Source: an uncultured Oscillospiraceae bacterium (GTDB lineage: Bacteria > Bacillota > Clostridia > Oscillospirales > Ruminococcaceae). From it: a DNA stretch of 33,850 nt. The stretch is from contig CAUDDP010000016.1 of NCBI GenBank assembly GCA_958448395.1, positions 1 to 33,850 on the forward strand, given 5' to 3'. Shown here in pieces: positions 15,344 to 23,574 of the stretch; position 1 is the first letter of the stretch, and each line of letters starts with the position of its first letter. The notes under the pieces were generated by a model. The model worked only from the letters and a program-made list of their open reading frames with translations. It was not told the DNA's origin and ran no database searches. The position numbers and the translations under genes were made by a program.

Positions 15344-15769
15344 ATGAATGCTTGTATTTCCACATGGAAACGCTATGAAAAATGGTTTTGGCTGCTTCTG
15401 CCGATTTGTGTGTCAATCATTGTGCTTTGCAGCCGAAAAGGAATATTTTATATTGTGGACAATTTCTTTCCAACCTGTATGTTTTATAATGTGACACATT
15501 TTTATTGTCCCGGCTGTGGGAACACACGTGCTGTATTGGCATTGCTGCATGGAAACTTATTACTGGCATTGCGGAACAATGCAGCGTTTTGCTATCTGTT
15601 GGCGGTACTGGTGTTATTGTATTTGCAGAAGACGCTACAGGCATTTGGAAAACCAGTGCGTTTCTTGCCGAAAGGGGACTGGTTTCCGGTTGTATCTGTT
15701 TGTGTTTGTATGGCATACTGCCTGATACGGAATGTTGTGCCATGGATGCAGCCATTGCCGGTTGGATGA
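15344..15769 (+). CDS. DUF2752 membrane protein
   Basis: This 141-residue protein carries the DUF2752 signature FYCPGCGNTRAVLALLHGN (about residues 53-71), a CPxCG motif followed by a membrane helix. Hydrophobic segments lie near 14-31, 62-78, 83-99 and 114-132, so it is an integral membrane protein. The family has no known function but is frequently next to DUF4190/TM2-type proteins, as here. ATG 15344 is chosen for AAGAGGA 6 nt upstream; a TTG at 15326 would fall inside the terminator T-run. It probably depends on read-through of that terminator. It ends at a convergent terminator shared with glgA. Confidence 0.82.
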   Translation: MNACISTWKRYEKWFWLLLPICVSIIVLCSRKGIFYIVDNFFPTCMFYNVTHFYCPGCGNTRAVLALLHGNLLLALRNNAAFCYLLAVLVLLYLQKTLQAFGKPVRFLPKGDWFPVVSVCVCMAYCLIRNVVPWMQPLPVG

Positions 15770-15783
15770 TGGACTTTATACAT

Positions 15784-15826
15784 AAAAAATGAGGCTGCTG
15801 CACCTTTTGAATTGGTGCAACAGCCT
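15784..15826. terminator. convergent terminator for glgA and DUF2752
   Basis: The stem AGGCTGCTGCACC (15792-15804) pairs with GGTGCAACAGCCT (15814-15826), with one mismatch. The minus strand has a six-T run after the stem, so it mainly ends glgA. On the plus strand only TTT follows, so stopping there is weaker. Confidence 0.8.
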
Positions 15827-15865
15827 TTGGCTATATCAATAAAAAGTAAATAGAAAAGAATTTTT

Positions 15866-17329
15866 TTATCCCTGCATACCACGCAAAATCCAGTCATACA
15901 TTCCCTGATACTGCAATGCAGAACTGCCCCATGAGAAGTCTTTTTCCATACCACGGTGAATGATGTCGTTCCAGTCTTCCCGATGGTTGAAATAGATGTT
16001 CTTTGCATAGTTGATCGTGTACAGCAAATCATCCGCATTATAGTTGTGGAAGGTAAAACCAGTGCCACTCTTTTCAAATTCGTTATACGGCTCTACTGTA
16101 TCTTTCAAACCGCCGGTTTCCCGTACGATTGGAACTGTACCGTAGCGGAGTGAAATCAACTGTGTCAGACCGCATGGTTCAAAGCGAGACGGCACTAACA
16201 TTGCATCTGCTGCTGCATAGAGTTTGTGTGCCAGCGGGTCAGAATAGAAAATGTTGGCGGAAACCCGATCTGGGAACCGTCCTTGATAGTACCGGAACAT
16301 GTCTTCATAGCGGGATTCGCCTGTACCAATGATAACAAATTGCGTAAATTCATCTGCAATGCGTTCGGTAATCCAGTCGACTAAGTCCAGACCCTTCTGG
16401 TCGGTCAGACGAGAAATGATGGCAATCATGAACTTGCCGTCATCTACAGGCAATCCAAGTTCCTGCTGTAAGGCACGCTTTGCCTCTTTCTTCTTTTCCA
16501 CAGCATCCTTTGCAGTGTAGTGTACCGAGATCTTTGGATCGGTTTCCGGATTGTAAACGGAATAGTCAATTCCGTTTAGAATGCCACGAAGTGAACGAGC
16601 TCTTGCACAGAGCAGACCGTCCAGCTGTTCTCCATAATATGGAGTTTTAATCTCTTCTGCATAGGTTTCGCTGACTGTGGTAATATAATCTGCATAAACC
16701 AGACCACCCTTGAGCATATTGGCATCCTTTTTAAATTCCAGCTTATCCGGTGTGAACATATAGCCCGGCAGATTAGTATTGTAAATAAAGTGCTTTATAT
16801 CCCAAACGCCCTGGAATTTCAGATTATGGATGGTCATGATGGATTTTGTTCCCCAATAGAAGCTGTGCGTTGCAAAGGTGCTTCTCAGGAATACTGGAAT
16901 CATACCAGTCTGCCAGTCATGACAGTGGATAATATCCGGATGGAAGCCAATGACCGGCATGGCTGCCAGAACGGCTTTGCAGAAGAAGATATAGCGTTCA
17001 ATATCCCAGCGAACCGAATCTGTATAGGGTTTATCACACTTAAAGTAATATTCGTTGTCAATGAAGTAGAACGTAATTCCCTCATATTCATATTGCATGA
17101 TGCCGACAAACATGTTCTCGCTTCTCTGACCATAGTCCATATAGAAATGATCAATATAGCGGAACTTTCCACGGTATTCCCATGGAATACAGGTATAGTT
17201 CGGCAGAATAACACGTACGTCATAATCCCCTTTATAGAGGGCTTTCGGCAGTGCACCGACAACATCGGCCAGTCCGCCGGTTTTGACGAAGGGAACACAT
17301 TCAGAAGCTGCAAATAAAATATTTTTCAT
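15866..17329 (-). CDS. glgA: glycogen synthase (ADP-glucose type, GT5)
   Basis: This 487-residue protein is a GT-B fold glycogen/starch synthase that adds glucose from ADP-glucose to alpha-1,4-glucan. The N-terminal domain begins MKNILFAASECVPF with the acceptor/ADP-glucose motif KTGGLADV (16-23). HCHDWQTGMIP and the C-terminal SRFEPCGLTQLISLRYGTVP and RETGGLKDTV motifs complete the set. Length is typical (475-490). No glgC, glgD, glgB or glgP is adjacent, so it is a single-gene unit with its own promoter (17451-17479) and a leader of about 115 nt. The ATG has no Shine-Dalgarno directly before it; GGAAGGAG lies about 35 nt upstream, before a GTG in another frame. The start itself is supported by family alignment. 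Confidence 0.95.
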   Translation of the reverse strand: MKNILFAASECVPFVKTGGLADVVGALPKALYKGDYDVRVILPNYTCIPWEYRGKFRYIDHFYMDYGQRSENMFVGIMQYEYEGITFYFIDNEYYFKCDKPYTDSVRWDIERYIFFCKAVLAAMPVIGFHPDIIHCHDWQTGMIPVFLRSTFATHSFYWGTKSIMTIHNLKFQGVWDIKHFIYNTNLPGYMFTPDKLEFKKDANMLKGGLVYADYITTVSETYAEEIKTPYYGEQLDGLLCARARSLRGILNGIDYSVYNPETDPKISVHYTAKDAVEKKKEAKRALQQELGLPVDDGKFMIAIISRLTDQKGLDLVDWITERIADEFTQFVIIGTGESRYEDMFRYYQGRFPDRVSANIFYSDPLAHKLYAAADAMLVPSRFEPCGLTQLISLRYGTVPIVRETGGLKDTVEPYNEFEKSGTGFTFHNYNADDLLYTINYAKNIYFNHREDWNDIIHRGMEKDFSWGSSALQYQGMYDWILRGMQG

Positions 17330-17358
17330 CTTGCTTGTACAACCGTGCCTGTTTGCAC
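17305..17358 (-). other. possible leader ORF overlapping glgA start
   Basis: A GTG at 17358 has GGAAGGAG (17364-17371) 5 nt upstream and opens a 17-codon frame. It ends in TGA inside glgA at 17305, out of frame with glgA. The GTG is within a 6-bp hairpin (17343-17348 with 17355-17360). It may couple or limit glgA translation. There is no evidence that it is expressed. Confidence 0.35.
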
Positions 17359-17450
17359 GGTTTCTCCTTCCGTATCAAAATGCTGCAATCCTACCGGAGT
17401 GCAGGGCGTTGACAGCGGCAACCAATGGCTGGTTTGCAGCTGCTAAAAAT

Positions 17451-17479
17451 ATTATACAATATTTTTTCAAAATCGTCAA
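17451..17479 (-). promoter_or_regulatory. sigma-A promoter for glgA
   Basis: On the minus strand, TTGACG (17474-17479) and a perfect TATAAT (17451-17456) are 17 nt apart. The start near 17444 gives a leader of about 115 nt. The interval 17480-17675 between this and the phoH promoter shows no gene or structure I can support. Confidence 0.85.
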
Positions 17480-17675
17480 GTGAAATTTGTAGGGAAACTA
17501 TAAAAAACACACAAAATAAAATGGGGAATCGGATAAAATATTGTGGAAATCGTTTGCAATGTACATCTTATTTTAAAGTTATGTGAGTAAAATAGACTTC
17601 TTTTCGGGAATGTGTCATCTATTCTGTAATCTTTTTGAAGATAGGAAAAATTTTTGTGAAATACAGAAAAAATGG

Positions 17676-17704
17676 TTTCCAATGGGGCAAAGATATGGTA
17701 TAAT
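17676..17704 (+). promoter_or_regulatory. extended -10 promoter for phoH-ybeY-era
   Basis: A perfect TATAAT (17699-17704) is preceded by TGG. The -35 candidate TTTCCA (17676-17681) lies 17 nt upstream and is a 4/6 match. It is about 30 nt before the TTG start of phoH. Confidence 0.65.
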
Positions 17705-17733
17705 AAAAAAGAGCATAATAGAAAGGAGACTGC

Positions 17734-18714
17734 TTGAACTTTATGGCAGAACAGATACTTCAGATGCAAGATCCTGCACAGTGGCAGGCACTCTGCGGAA
17801 ATTTTGATGAGAACATCCGAACGCTGGAACAACTCTATCAAGTTACCGTTGTTTGCCGTGGAGCAGAAATCAAAATCAACGGTGCAGAATCCGGAACTGC
17901 ACAGGCAGCAGCAGCCTTGCGATCCTTATTGCATATACTGGAAACCGGACAGCCTGTTACCCAGCAGACAGTTCGTTATGTTGCATCCATGATCAGTGAT
18001 GGAGAAGAACAAGAGCTGCAAGCACTGACAGATGGCGGCATTTGCCTGACGGCAACCGGAAAGGTTGTGCGGACAAGAACCGTTGGACAAAAACGTTATG
18101 TGACTGCAATCCAAAAGCACACCATTGTATTTGGCATCGGACCAGCCGGAACAGGAAAGACGTATCTTGCAGTTGCCATGGCGGTGAAAGCGTTCAAGCA
18201 GCATACGGTCAGTCGGATTATTTTGACACGTCCGGCAGTGGAAGCTGGGGAAAAGCTCGGTTTTCTGCCGGGGGATTTACAGAATAAAGTAGATCCGTAT
18301 CTGCGTCCGCTTTACGATGCTCTGTTTGAAATGATGGGGGCAGAGGCATTTCAGCGAAATCTGGAACGAGGTTTGATTGAAGTAGCGCCGCTTGCTTATA
18401 TGCGTGGCAGAACATTGGATCATGCGTTTATTATACTGGATGAGGCACAGAATACCACCTCAGAACAGTTGAAAATGTTTCTGACTCGTTTAGGCGAAGA
18501 AAGCCGGATGGTCATTACGGGGGACATTACCCAGATTGATTTGCCGGATAAACGAAAATGTGGATTATTGGAGGCAATGCAGGTACTGCGGAATGTAGAT
18601 GACATTGCTATGCAGGAGTTTACCAACAAAGATGTAGTGCGGCACCGTTTGGTGCAGGATATTATCCGTGCCTATGAGAAATATTATCATCGGGATAGAA
18701 AGGTTGAGAAATGA
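17734..18714 (+). CDS. phoH: PhoH-like ATPase
   Basis: This 326-residue protein is a PhoH/PhoL-family P-loop NTPase. Walker A is GPAGTGKT (136-143), followed by the typical LTRPAVEAGEKLGFLPGD tract, Walker B ILDEAQNTT and VITGDITQIDLP. The N-terminal about 110 residues are the usual extension. PhoL-type proteins work with YbeY and Era around ribosome and RNA metabolism, which fits the neighbours. AAAGGAG (17722-17728) is 5 nt from a TTG at 17734 and 14 nt from the ATG at 17743. The TTG is therefore the better start, with the ATG as alternative. The stop overlaps the ybeY start by 4 bp. Confidence 0.92.
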   Translation: MNFMAEQILQMQDPAQWQALCGNFDENIRTLEQLYQVTVVCRGAEIKINGAESGTAQAAAALRSLLHILETGQPVTQQTVRYVASMISDGEEQELQALTDGGICLTATGKVVRTRTVGQKRYVTAIQKHTIVFGIGPAGTGKTYLAVAMAVKAFKQHTVSRIILTRPAVEAGEKLGFLPGDLQNKVDPYLRPLYDALFEMMGAEAFQRNLERGLIEVAPLAYMRGRTLDHAFIILDEAQNTTSEQLKMFLTRLGEESRMVITGDITQIDLPDKRKCGLLEAMQVLRNVDDIAMQEFTNKDVVRHRLVQDIIRAYEKYYHRDRKVEK

Positions 18715-19211
18715 TGCGTGTAAAGGTTATGGTGAAAAACAATCAGAAAGCAATTAAGGTGCCTGTCGGCATTCGGCTATTGATTCGCCGCTGTTGTCAG
18801 GCGGTTCTGGTGATGGAGAAGTTTCCCCATGATGCAGAAGTGAGCGTTTCGTTTGTCAGCAATGCCGAAATTCGAAACTTAAATAAAATTTACCGACAGA
18901 AAGATCGTGTGACAGACGTGCTGTCGTTTCCGCTTGGCTTAAACGGAAAATATGACATCAATAAGGAAACGGGATGTGCCCTGCTTGGGGATGTTGTGAT
19001 TTCATTGGAAACCGCTATGCGGCAGGCAGAAGTATACGGGCATTCTCTGGAACGGGAAATCGGCTTTCTGACAGTACATTCCATGCTGCATCTTTTGGGG
19101 TATGACCATGAGACATCCCCATTGGAAGAACGGCAGATGCGAGAGAAGGAAGAAACCGTACTGGAAGAACTGGGGATTTCCAGAGATGCCACATTTATTT
19201 CAGAGGAGTAA
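18711..19211 (+). CDS. ybeY: endoribonuclease YbeY
   Basis: This 166-residue protein is the rRNA maturation factor YbeY. It has the zinc site HSMLHLLGYDH (H123, H127, H133) and the preceding DVLSFPL segment. It acts in 16S rRNA 3'-end processing and 70S ribosome quality control with Era. The start overlaps the phoH stop (ATGA); tandem ATGs at 18711 and 18714 are both possible. It lies 3 bp before era. Many Firmicutes have dgkA and cdd between ybeY and era; neither is here. Confidence 0.95.
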   Translation: MMRVKVMVKNNQKAIKVPVGIRLLIRRCCQAVLVMEKFPHDAEVSVSFVSNAEIRNLNKIYRQKDRVTDVLSFPLGLNGKYDINKETGCALLGDVVISLETAMRQAEVYGHSLEREIGFLTVHSMLHLLGYDHETSPLEERQMREKEETVLEELGISRDATFISEE

Positions 19212-19214
19212 CAC

Positions 19215-20114
19215 ATGACAAAAGCAGTATTTGTAACGATTTCCGGCAGAACCAATGTGGGAAAGTCCTCATTGCTGAATGCCATTGTTGGCGAGAGAAT
19301 TGCTTCTGTCAGCGACAAGCCACAAACAACCCGAACCAGAATTACTGGCATTAAGACGGTTGGCGAGACACAGATGGTCTTTATGGACACGCCCGGTTTG
19401 CATAAACCGAAGAACAAACTGAGTAATTATATGCTGCAAGCGGCAAAGGATGCTGTGACAGATATGGATGTTGTTCTGTTTGTGGCAGACTGCACCCGTC
19501 AGCCGACAGAGCAGGAACTTGCTTTCTTGCAGCCGCTTCGACAGTCCAAGACGACGGTAATGTTGGTGCTGAATAAAATTGATCTGTTGGAGGACAAGGC
19601 TGTTTTGATGCAGCGAATTGCGGCATGGAATGCCGTTTTTCCATTTTCTGAAATTCTCCCCATTAGTGTGACAGAACAGGATGGCGTTTCGCTGGTGGAA
19701 GAAGTGGTTTGTCGCTGTGCGGTGCCTTCTCCGCATTATTTTCCGGATGATAAAATTACAGATCAACCGGAACAGGTGCTGATTGCAGAGATGATTCGGG
19801 AGCAGGTTTTATGCCTGTTGCGAGATGAAGTGCCACATGGGGTTGCGGTATCTGTGGAACGGCTCGCAGAGCGGGATGATAGAGACTTACTGGATATTGA
19901 TGCTGTGATTTACTGTGAACGGGATTCTCATAAGGGGATTCTGATCGGAAAAAAGGGTGTTATGCTGAAACAGATTGCCAGCCGAGCTAGAAAGCAGTTG
20001 GAACAGTTCTTTCAAATTCAGGTCAACTTGCAGTGTTGGGTTAAGGTGAAAGAGGACTGGCGAAATCGGGAGGGCTTGATTCGGAATTTCGGTTTGAGCG
20101 ATAGCAGCAGGTAA
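19215..20114 (+). CDS. era: GTPase Era
   Basis: This 299-residue ribosome-assembly GTPase binds near the 3' end of 16S rRNA. G1 is GRTNVGKSS (about 11-19; most Era proteins have GRPNVGKS), G2 the PQTTRTRI loop, G3 DTPGL and G4 NKID. A C-terminal KH domain includes GILIGKKGVMLKQIASRARKQLE. Length is normal. AGAGGAG lies 6 nt before the ATG. It is third in the phoH-ybeY-era unit, and an extended -10 promoter follows it. Confidence 0.96.
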   Translation: MTKAVFVTISGRTNVGKSSLLNAIVGERIASVSDKPQTTRTRITGIKTVGETQMVFMDTPGLHKPKNKLSNYMLQAAKDAVTDMDVVLFVADCTRQPTEQELAFLQPLRQSKTTVMLVLNKIDLLEDKAVLMQRIAAWNAVFPFSEILPISVTEQDGVSLVEEVVCRCAVPSPHYFPDDKITDQPEQVLIAEMIREQVLCLLRDEVPHGVAVSVERLAERDDRDLLDIDAVIYCERDSHKGILIGKKGVMLKQIASRARKQLEQFFQIQVNLQCWVKVKEDWRNREGLIRNFGLSDSSR

Positions 20115-20159
20115 TGGCACAGACAGCACAAATTCCCACCTATAAAAATCACTGTTTCC

Positions 20160-20168
20160 TGTTATACT
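20160..20168 (+). promoter_or_regulatory. extended -10 promoter before yqzL-recO
   Basis: TGTTATACT at 20160-20168 is an extended -10 (TGn then TATACT), about 20 nt before the yqzL start. No good -35 box is visible. It would allow yqzL-recO expression separate from era. Confidence 0.5.
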
Positions 20169-20187
20169 ATATCTGAGGTGAAAGGAT

Positions 20188-20370
20188 ATGCAAAAGGATC
20201 TTTGGAATTATTTTTGTCAGACAGGAAAAGTGGAAGATTATCTGGCATTTAAACATGCTGCTGCAACTACAGCAGAAACAAAAAAGAGGAAGCAAATCGA
20301 CCATGCTCATCACGAAACGATGTCTGATTCTACAGGAACGGCAGGCAGGGGATGCCGGTCGTTTTCTTGA
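20188..20370 (+). CDS. yqzL: YqzL-like small protein
   Basis: This is a 60-residue ORF with a strong GAGGTGAAAGG binding site. Its start, MQKDLWNYFCQTGKVEDYLAF, matches the YqzL pattern (W-N-x-F-xx-TG-x-xx-YL) of small proteins encoded between era and recO in Bacillus and many clostridia. The remaining C-terminal half is low in hydrophobic residues and overlaps the recO start by 68 bp, so its sequence may be constrained mostly by recO. YqzL function is unknown. The call is supported by motif and position; the overlap is unusual, since most yqzL genes end before recO. Confidence 0.75.
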   Translation: MQKDLWNYFCQTGKVEDYLAFKHAAATTAETKKRKQIDHAHHETMSDSTGTAGRGCRSFS

Positions 20371-21070
20371 TATTTTGACAAAAACACAGGGCGTTATGGA
20401 GGTGTTTGTACGGGGAGCAAAAAAGGCAAACAGTAAAAATCTCTCAGCCACACAGCCATTTGCCTATGCGAAGCTCTGCCTTTCTGAGAAAAACGGTAAG
20501 TATTATGTAGAAAGTGCAGAGCCGATTTATTTGTTTTATACCCTGCGAGAGAGCTTGACACAGCTTGCACTGGCAGCCTATTTTTTTGATTTGATTCGAT
20601 ATGCAGTGCCGCAGGGGCAGCAGCAGAATTTTATCCTGCGGCTGACACTGAATACATTATATTATCTCACCACTGGAAAACGGAGTGAGGCGTTTTTAAA
20701 GAGTCTGTTTGAATTGCGGTTCCTTTCGGAACTGGGAATGATGCCAGATGTTTTGGTTTGTCCGGTTTGTATGGATTATCTGCCGCAATCCTTGTTTTAT
20801 TCAGCAAGAACGGGGCATTTTTATTGTGCAGACTGCTATCAGCTTACTGAAGAGGATTACGCAGTGAAGATGCCGTTGGGCGGTTTGCAGGCGGTACGGC
20901 ATATTGTACTAACCGCTCCAGATCGGCTGTTTCAGTTTCGATTGAATGATGCCACGCAGCAAGCGGTGAATCGGTTTTCCGAGCTATTTGTGCGGTATCA
21001 GCTGGATTATCAGCCACAGACGCTGCAATTTTATAAGCGATTACAAAATGACAATGCGACAGGCGTTTGA
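20303..21070 (+). CDS. recO: DNA repair protein RecO
   Basis: This 255-residue protein is the RecFOR-pathway mediator that loads RecA onto SSB-coated DNA. The N-terminal OB fold covers about 1-80 (TKRCLILQERQAGDAGRFL ... VFVRGAKK). A helical domain follows, with a four-cysteine zinc finger (CPVCMDYLP ... FYCADC, near 152-178). ATG 20303 fits the family N-terminus. AGAGGA is 12 nt upstream, a long spacing, so coupling to yqzL translation is likely. An in-frame ATG at 20255 would add 16 Gln/Lys-rich residues not typical of RecO. A 92-bp AT-rich gap to mutS2 follows. Confidence 0.93.
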   Translation: MLITKRCLILQERQAGDAGRFLDILTKTQGVMEVFVRGAKKANSKNLSATQPFAYAKLCLSEKNGKYYVESAEPIYLFYTLRESLTQLALAAYFFDLIRYAVPQGQQQNFILRLTLNTLYYLTTGKRSEAFLKSLFELRFLSELGMMPDVLVCPVCMDYLPQSLFYSARTGHFYCADCYQLTEEDYAVKMPLGGLQAVRHIVLTAPDRLFQFRLNDATQQAVNRFSELFVRYQLDYQPQTLQFYKRLQNDNATGV

Positions 21071-21162
21071 TTACAAGGTTTTTTCTGATTTACAGTTAAT
21101 ATCAATATAATAATTTAAGATTAACTTTAGAAAGAAAAACTTATATTATATAAGGAGGCAAT

Positions 21163-23541
21163 ATGAATCCAAACGAACATACTTTGGAATTAGATAAAAT
21201 ATTGGAGCTGCTTGCACACGAAGCAGCTAACGATTTGACAAGAGAACAGGCACGGCATTTACAACCGCAAACAGATCTGGCAGTGGTACAGGCGGAATTG
21301 GAAAAAACCGACTCTGCACTGGCACTTGCTGTGCAGTTCGGGACACCGCCGTTCTATGCCTTTCAAGATATGTGTACCGCTTTGCAGCGTGCAAAAGCCG
21401 GTGCGAAACTCTCCCTGAAGGATTTGCTGGAAATTGCCCGTGTTCTGCGACAGGTACAGGCACTGAGTGACTGGTATGATCACTGTTCCGGTGTGGAAAC
21501 ACCACTGGAGGATTTGTTCAGCCGGCTTGCCCCTGTGCCGTTTCTGCTGGAAAAGCTGGAACGCTGTATCTTGTCGGAAGAAGAATTAGCGGATGCTGCC
21601 AGCCCAGCCTTGGCGGATATTCGGCGAAAATTGCTGCGTTCAGGGCAGCGGTTGAGAGAGACACTGGATAAGATGGTACGCAATCAGGATGTGCAGAAAT
21701 GTTTGCAGGATGCCAGAGTGACCATTCGGGATGGACGGTTTGTCTTGCCGGTTAAGGCAGAACATCGGGGACAGATTCAGGGCTTGATTCATGATACATC
21801 TGCATCGGGGCAGACACTCTTTATTGAACCGCTGGCAGTGGTAGAGGCAAACAATGATATGCGGCTGCTGGAAAGTTTGGAGCAGGAGGAGATTGACCGT
21901 ATTATCACAGAGCTTTGTGCAGACTGTGGGATATGGGCAGATGCCATTATTGCGGATCATGCTGTTTGTGCAGAGCTGAACCTCTATTTTGCTAAGGCAA
22001 ACTTGGCAGCAAAGATGCACGCATTTCGTCCAATTGTAACCGATGATGGTGTATTGGACTTGAAGAATGCCAGACATCCGCTGATTCCGGCAGAGAAAGT
22101 TGTGCCGATTTCGTTCTCATTGGGAAGAGAGCAGCAAACATTGATTATTACTGGTCCGAATACCGGTGGTAAAACCGTTGCCTTGAAAACAGCTGGTTTG
22201 CTGACGTTAATGACCATGTGCGGCTTGCTGATTCCAGCCGCAGAGGGCAGTCAGATTTCCGTATTTGAAACGGTATTTGCCAATATTGGCGATACACAGA
22301 GCATTGAACAAAATCTTTCTACATTTTCTGCTCATATGAAGCAGGTGATTGAGATTTTAGAGCAGGCAGATGACCGTTCTCTGGTTTTGCTGGATGAATT
22401 GGGTTCGGGTACCGATCCGGTTGAAGGGGCAGCATTGGCAGTTGCAATTATCGAACAGCTGCATCGCAACGGGGCAAAAATGATGGTGACAACACATTAT
22501 CAGGAATTGAAACTCTATGCAACAGAACAGCCGGAGGTAGAGAATGCCTCCTGTGAATTTGATATTGTCAACTTGAAGCCGACTTATCGGTTGATTTTAG
22601 GTTCACCGGGAAAATCCAATGCCTTTGCTATTACAGAAGGATTGGGTATGAATCCGGCGATTATTCATCATGCACAATCATTGGTGAGTGAAGAAAATGT
22701 AAGATTTGAACGGGCAGTGGAAAAATTGGAACAAACTCGGCAGACACTGGAGGAACAGCTGAAATCCATTCAAGAAGAGAAACGACAGGCAGAGGAAGCC
22801 GCTGTACAAGCGAAACAGGAACTGGCAGAGATTCGGGCACAACGGGCAGAAAAAATGGAGCAGGCACGCTTACAGGCAATGCAGATTGTCGAGCAGACCC
22901 GTGCAGAATCTAATGCTTTGTTAGAGGAGTTGGAAAAGCTGCGGAAGGAAAAGGAACGTGCTTCGTTTGCAGATGATGTGATTTCAGTAAAATCTCACAG
23001 CAAGCGGCGATTCCGGCATATGTACGAAACGGCAAATCCACTGGAAGAGCAGGAATCTGAACAGTACAGTCTGCCGAGAGCACTGAAAATTGGCGATACG
23101 GTTATGATAGCAGATACCAAGCAAAAGGGAACAGTTGTCAGTTTGCCGGATGGCAGCAATCGGCTGTTTGTACAGATTGGTGCCATGAAGACGAAAATGC
23201 AGTTGGAACGTCTACGGTTAATTTCCAATCAGTCAACAAAACAGCAGAAAAAAACAACTCCAAAAACCGGACGGGTTTCTGCAAAAACAGAACGAAGCGG
23301 TTCGATGGAATTGGATATTCGGGGCTGTACCTGTGATGATGGGGTCTATCAGATGGATGCTTTCTTAGACCGTGCCGTTTTGTCGCATGTTTCGACTGTC
23401 ACGATTATTCACGGAAAGGGAACAGGGCAGCTGCGGCAGGCAGTGCATCAGCGGTTGAAGCAGTTGAAATATGTGAAAAGTTATCGGCTCGGCGTGTTTG
23501 GCGAAGGGGAAGACGGCGTGACGATTGTATCATTGGCATAG
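21163..23541 (+). CDS. mutS2: endonuclease MutS2
   Basis: This 792-residue MutS2 is an anti-recombination or ribosome-rescue ATPase with a C-terminal Smr nuclease domain. The ATPase has Walker A GPNTGGKT (near residue 330), then QSIEQNLSTFSAHM, Walker B LVLLDELGSGTDP and the TTHYQELK motif. A long coiled coil (about 505-610, Glu/Gln/Lys-rich) leads to a KOW-like segment near 640-690. The Smr domain (last about 80 residues) begins LDIRGCTCDDG and includes IIHGKGTGQLR. AAGGAGG lies close to the ATG. A TATAAT at 21106-21111 may drive it, but the -35 is poor. Ten bp after the stop an in-frame TTG of the next gene begins; its ATG is 34 bp away. Confidence 0.96.
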   Translation: MNPNEHTLELDKILELLAHEAANDLTREQARHLQPQTDLAVVQAELEKTDSALALAVQFGTPPFYAFQDMCTALQRAKAGAKLSLKDLLEIARVLRQVQALSDWYDHCSGVETPLEDLFSRLAPVPFLLEKLERCILSEEELADAASPALADIRRKLLRSGQRLRETLDKMVRNQDVQKCLQDARVTIRDGRFVLPVKAEHRGQIQGLIHDTSASGQTLFIEPLAVVEANNDMRLLESLEQEEIDRIITELCADCGIWADAIIADHAVCAELNLYFAKANLAAKMHAFRPIVTDDGVLDLKNARHPLIPAEKVVPISFSLGREQQTLIITGPNTGGKTVALKTAGLLTLMTMCGLLIPAAEGSQISVFETVFANIGDTQSIEQNLSTFSAHMKQVIEILEQADDRSLVLLDELGSGTDPVEGAALAVAIIEQLHRNGAKMMVTTHYQELKLYATEQPEVENASCEFDIVNLKPTYRLILGSPGKSNAFAITEGLGMNPAIIHHAQSLVSEENVRFERAVEKLEQTRQTLEEQLKSIQEEKRQAEEAAVQAKQELAEIRAQRAEKMEQARLQAMQIVEQTRAESNALLEELEKLRKEKERASFADDVISVKSHSKRRFRHMYETANPLEEQESEQYSLPRALKIGDTVMIADTKQKGTVVSLPDGSNRLFVQIGAMKTKMQLERLRLISNQSTKQQKKTTPKTGRVSAKTERSGSMELDIRGCTCDDGVYQMDAFLDRAVLSHVSTVTIIHGKGTGQLRQAVHQRLKQLKYVKSYRLGVFGEGEDGVTIVSLA

Positions 23542-23574
23542 GAAATTTGATTGGAAGGGAACAGGTGCGTTATT

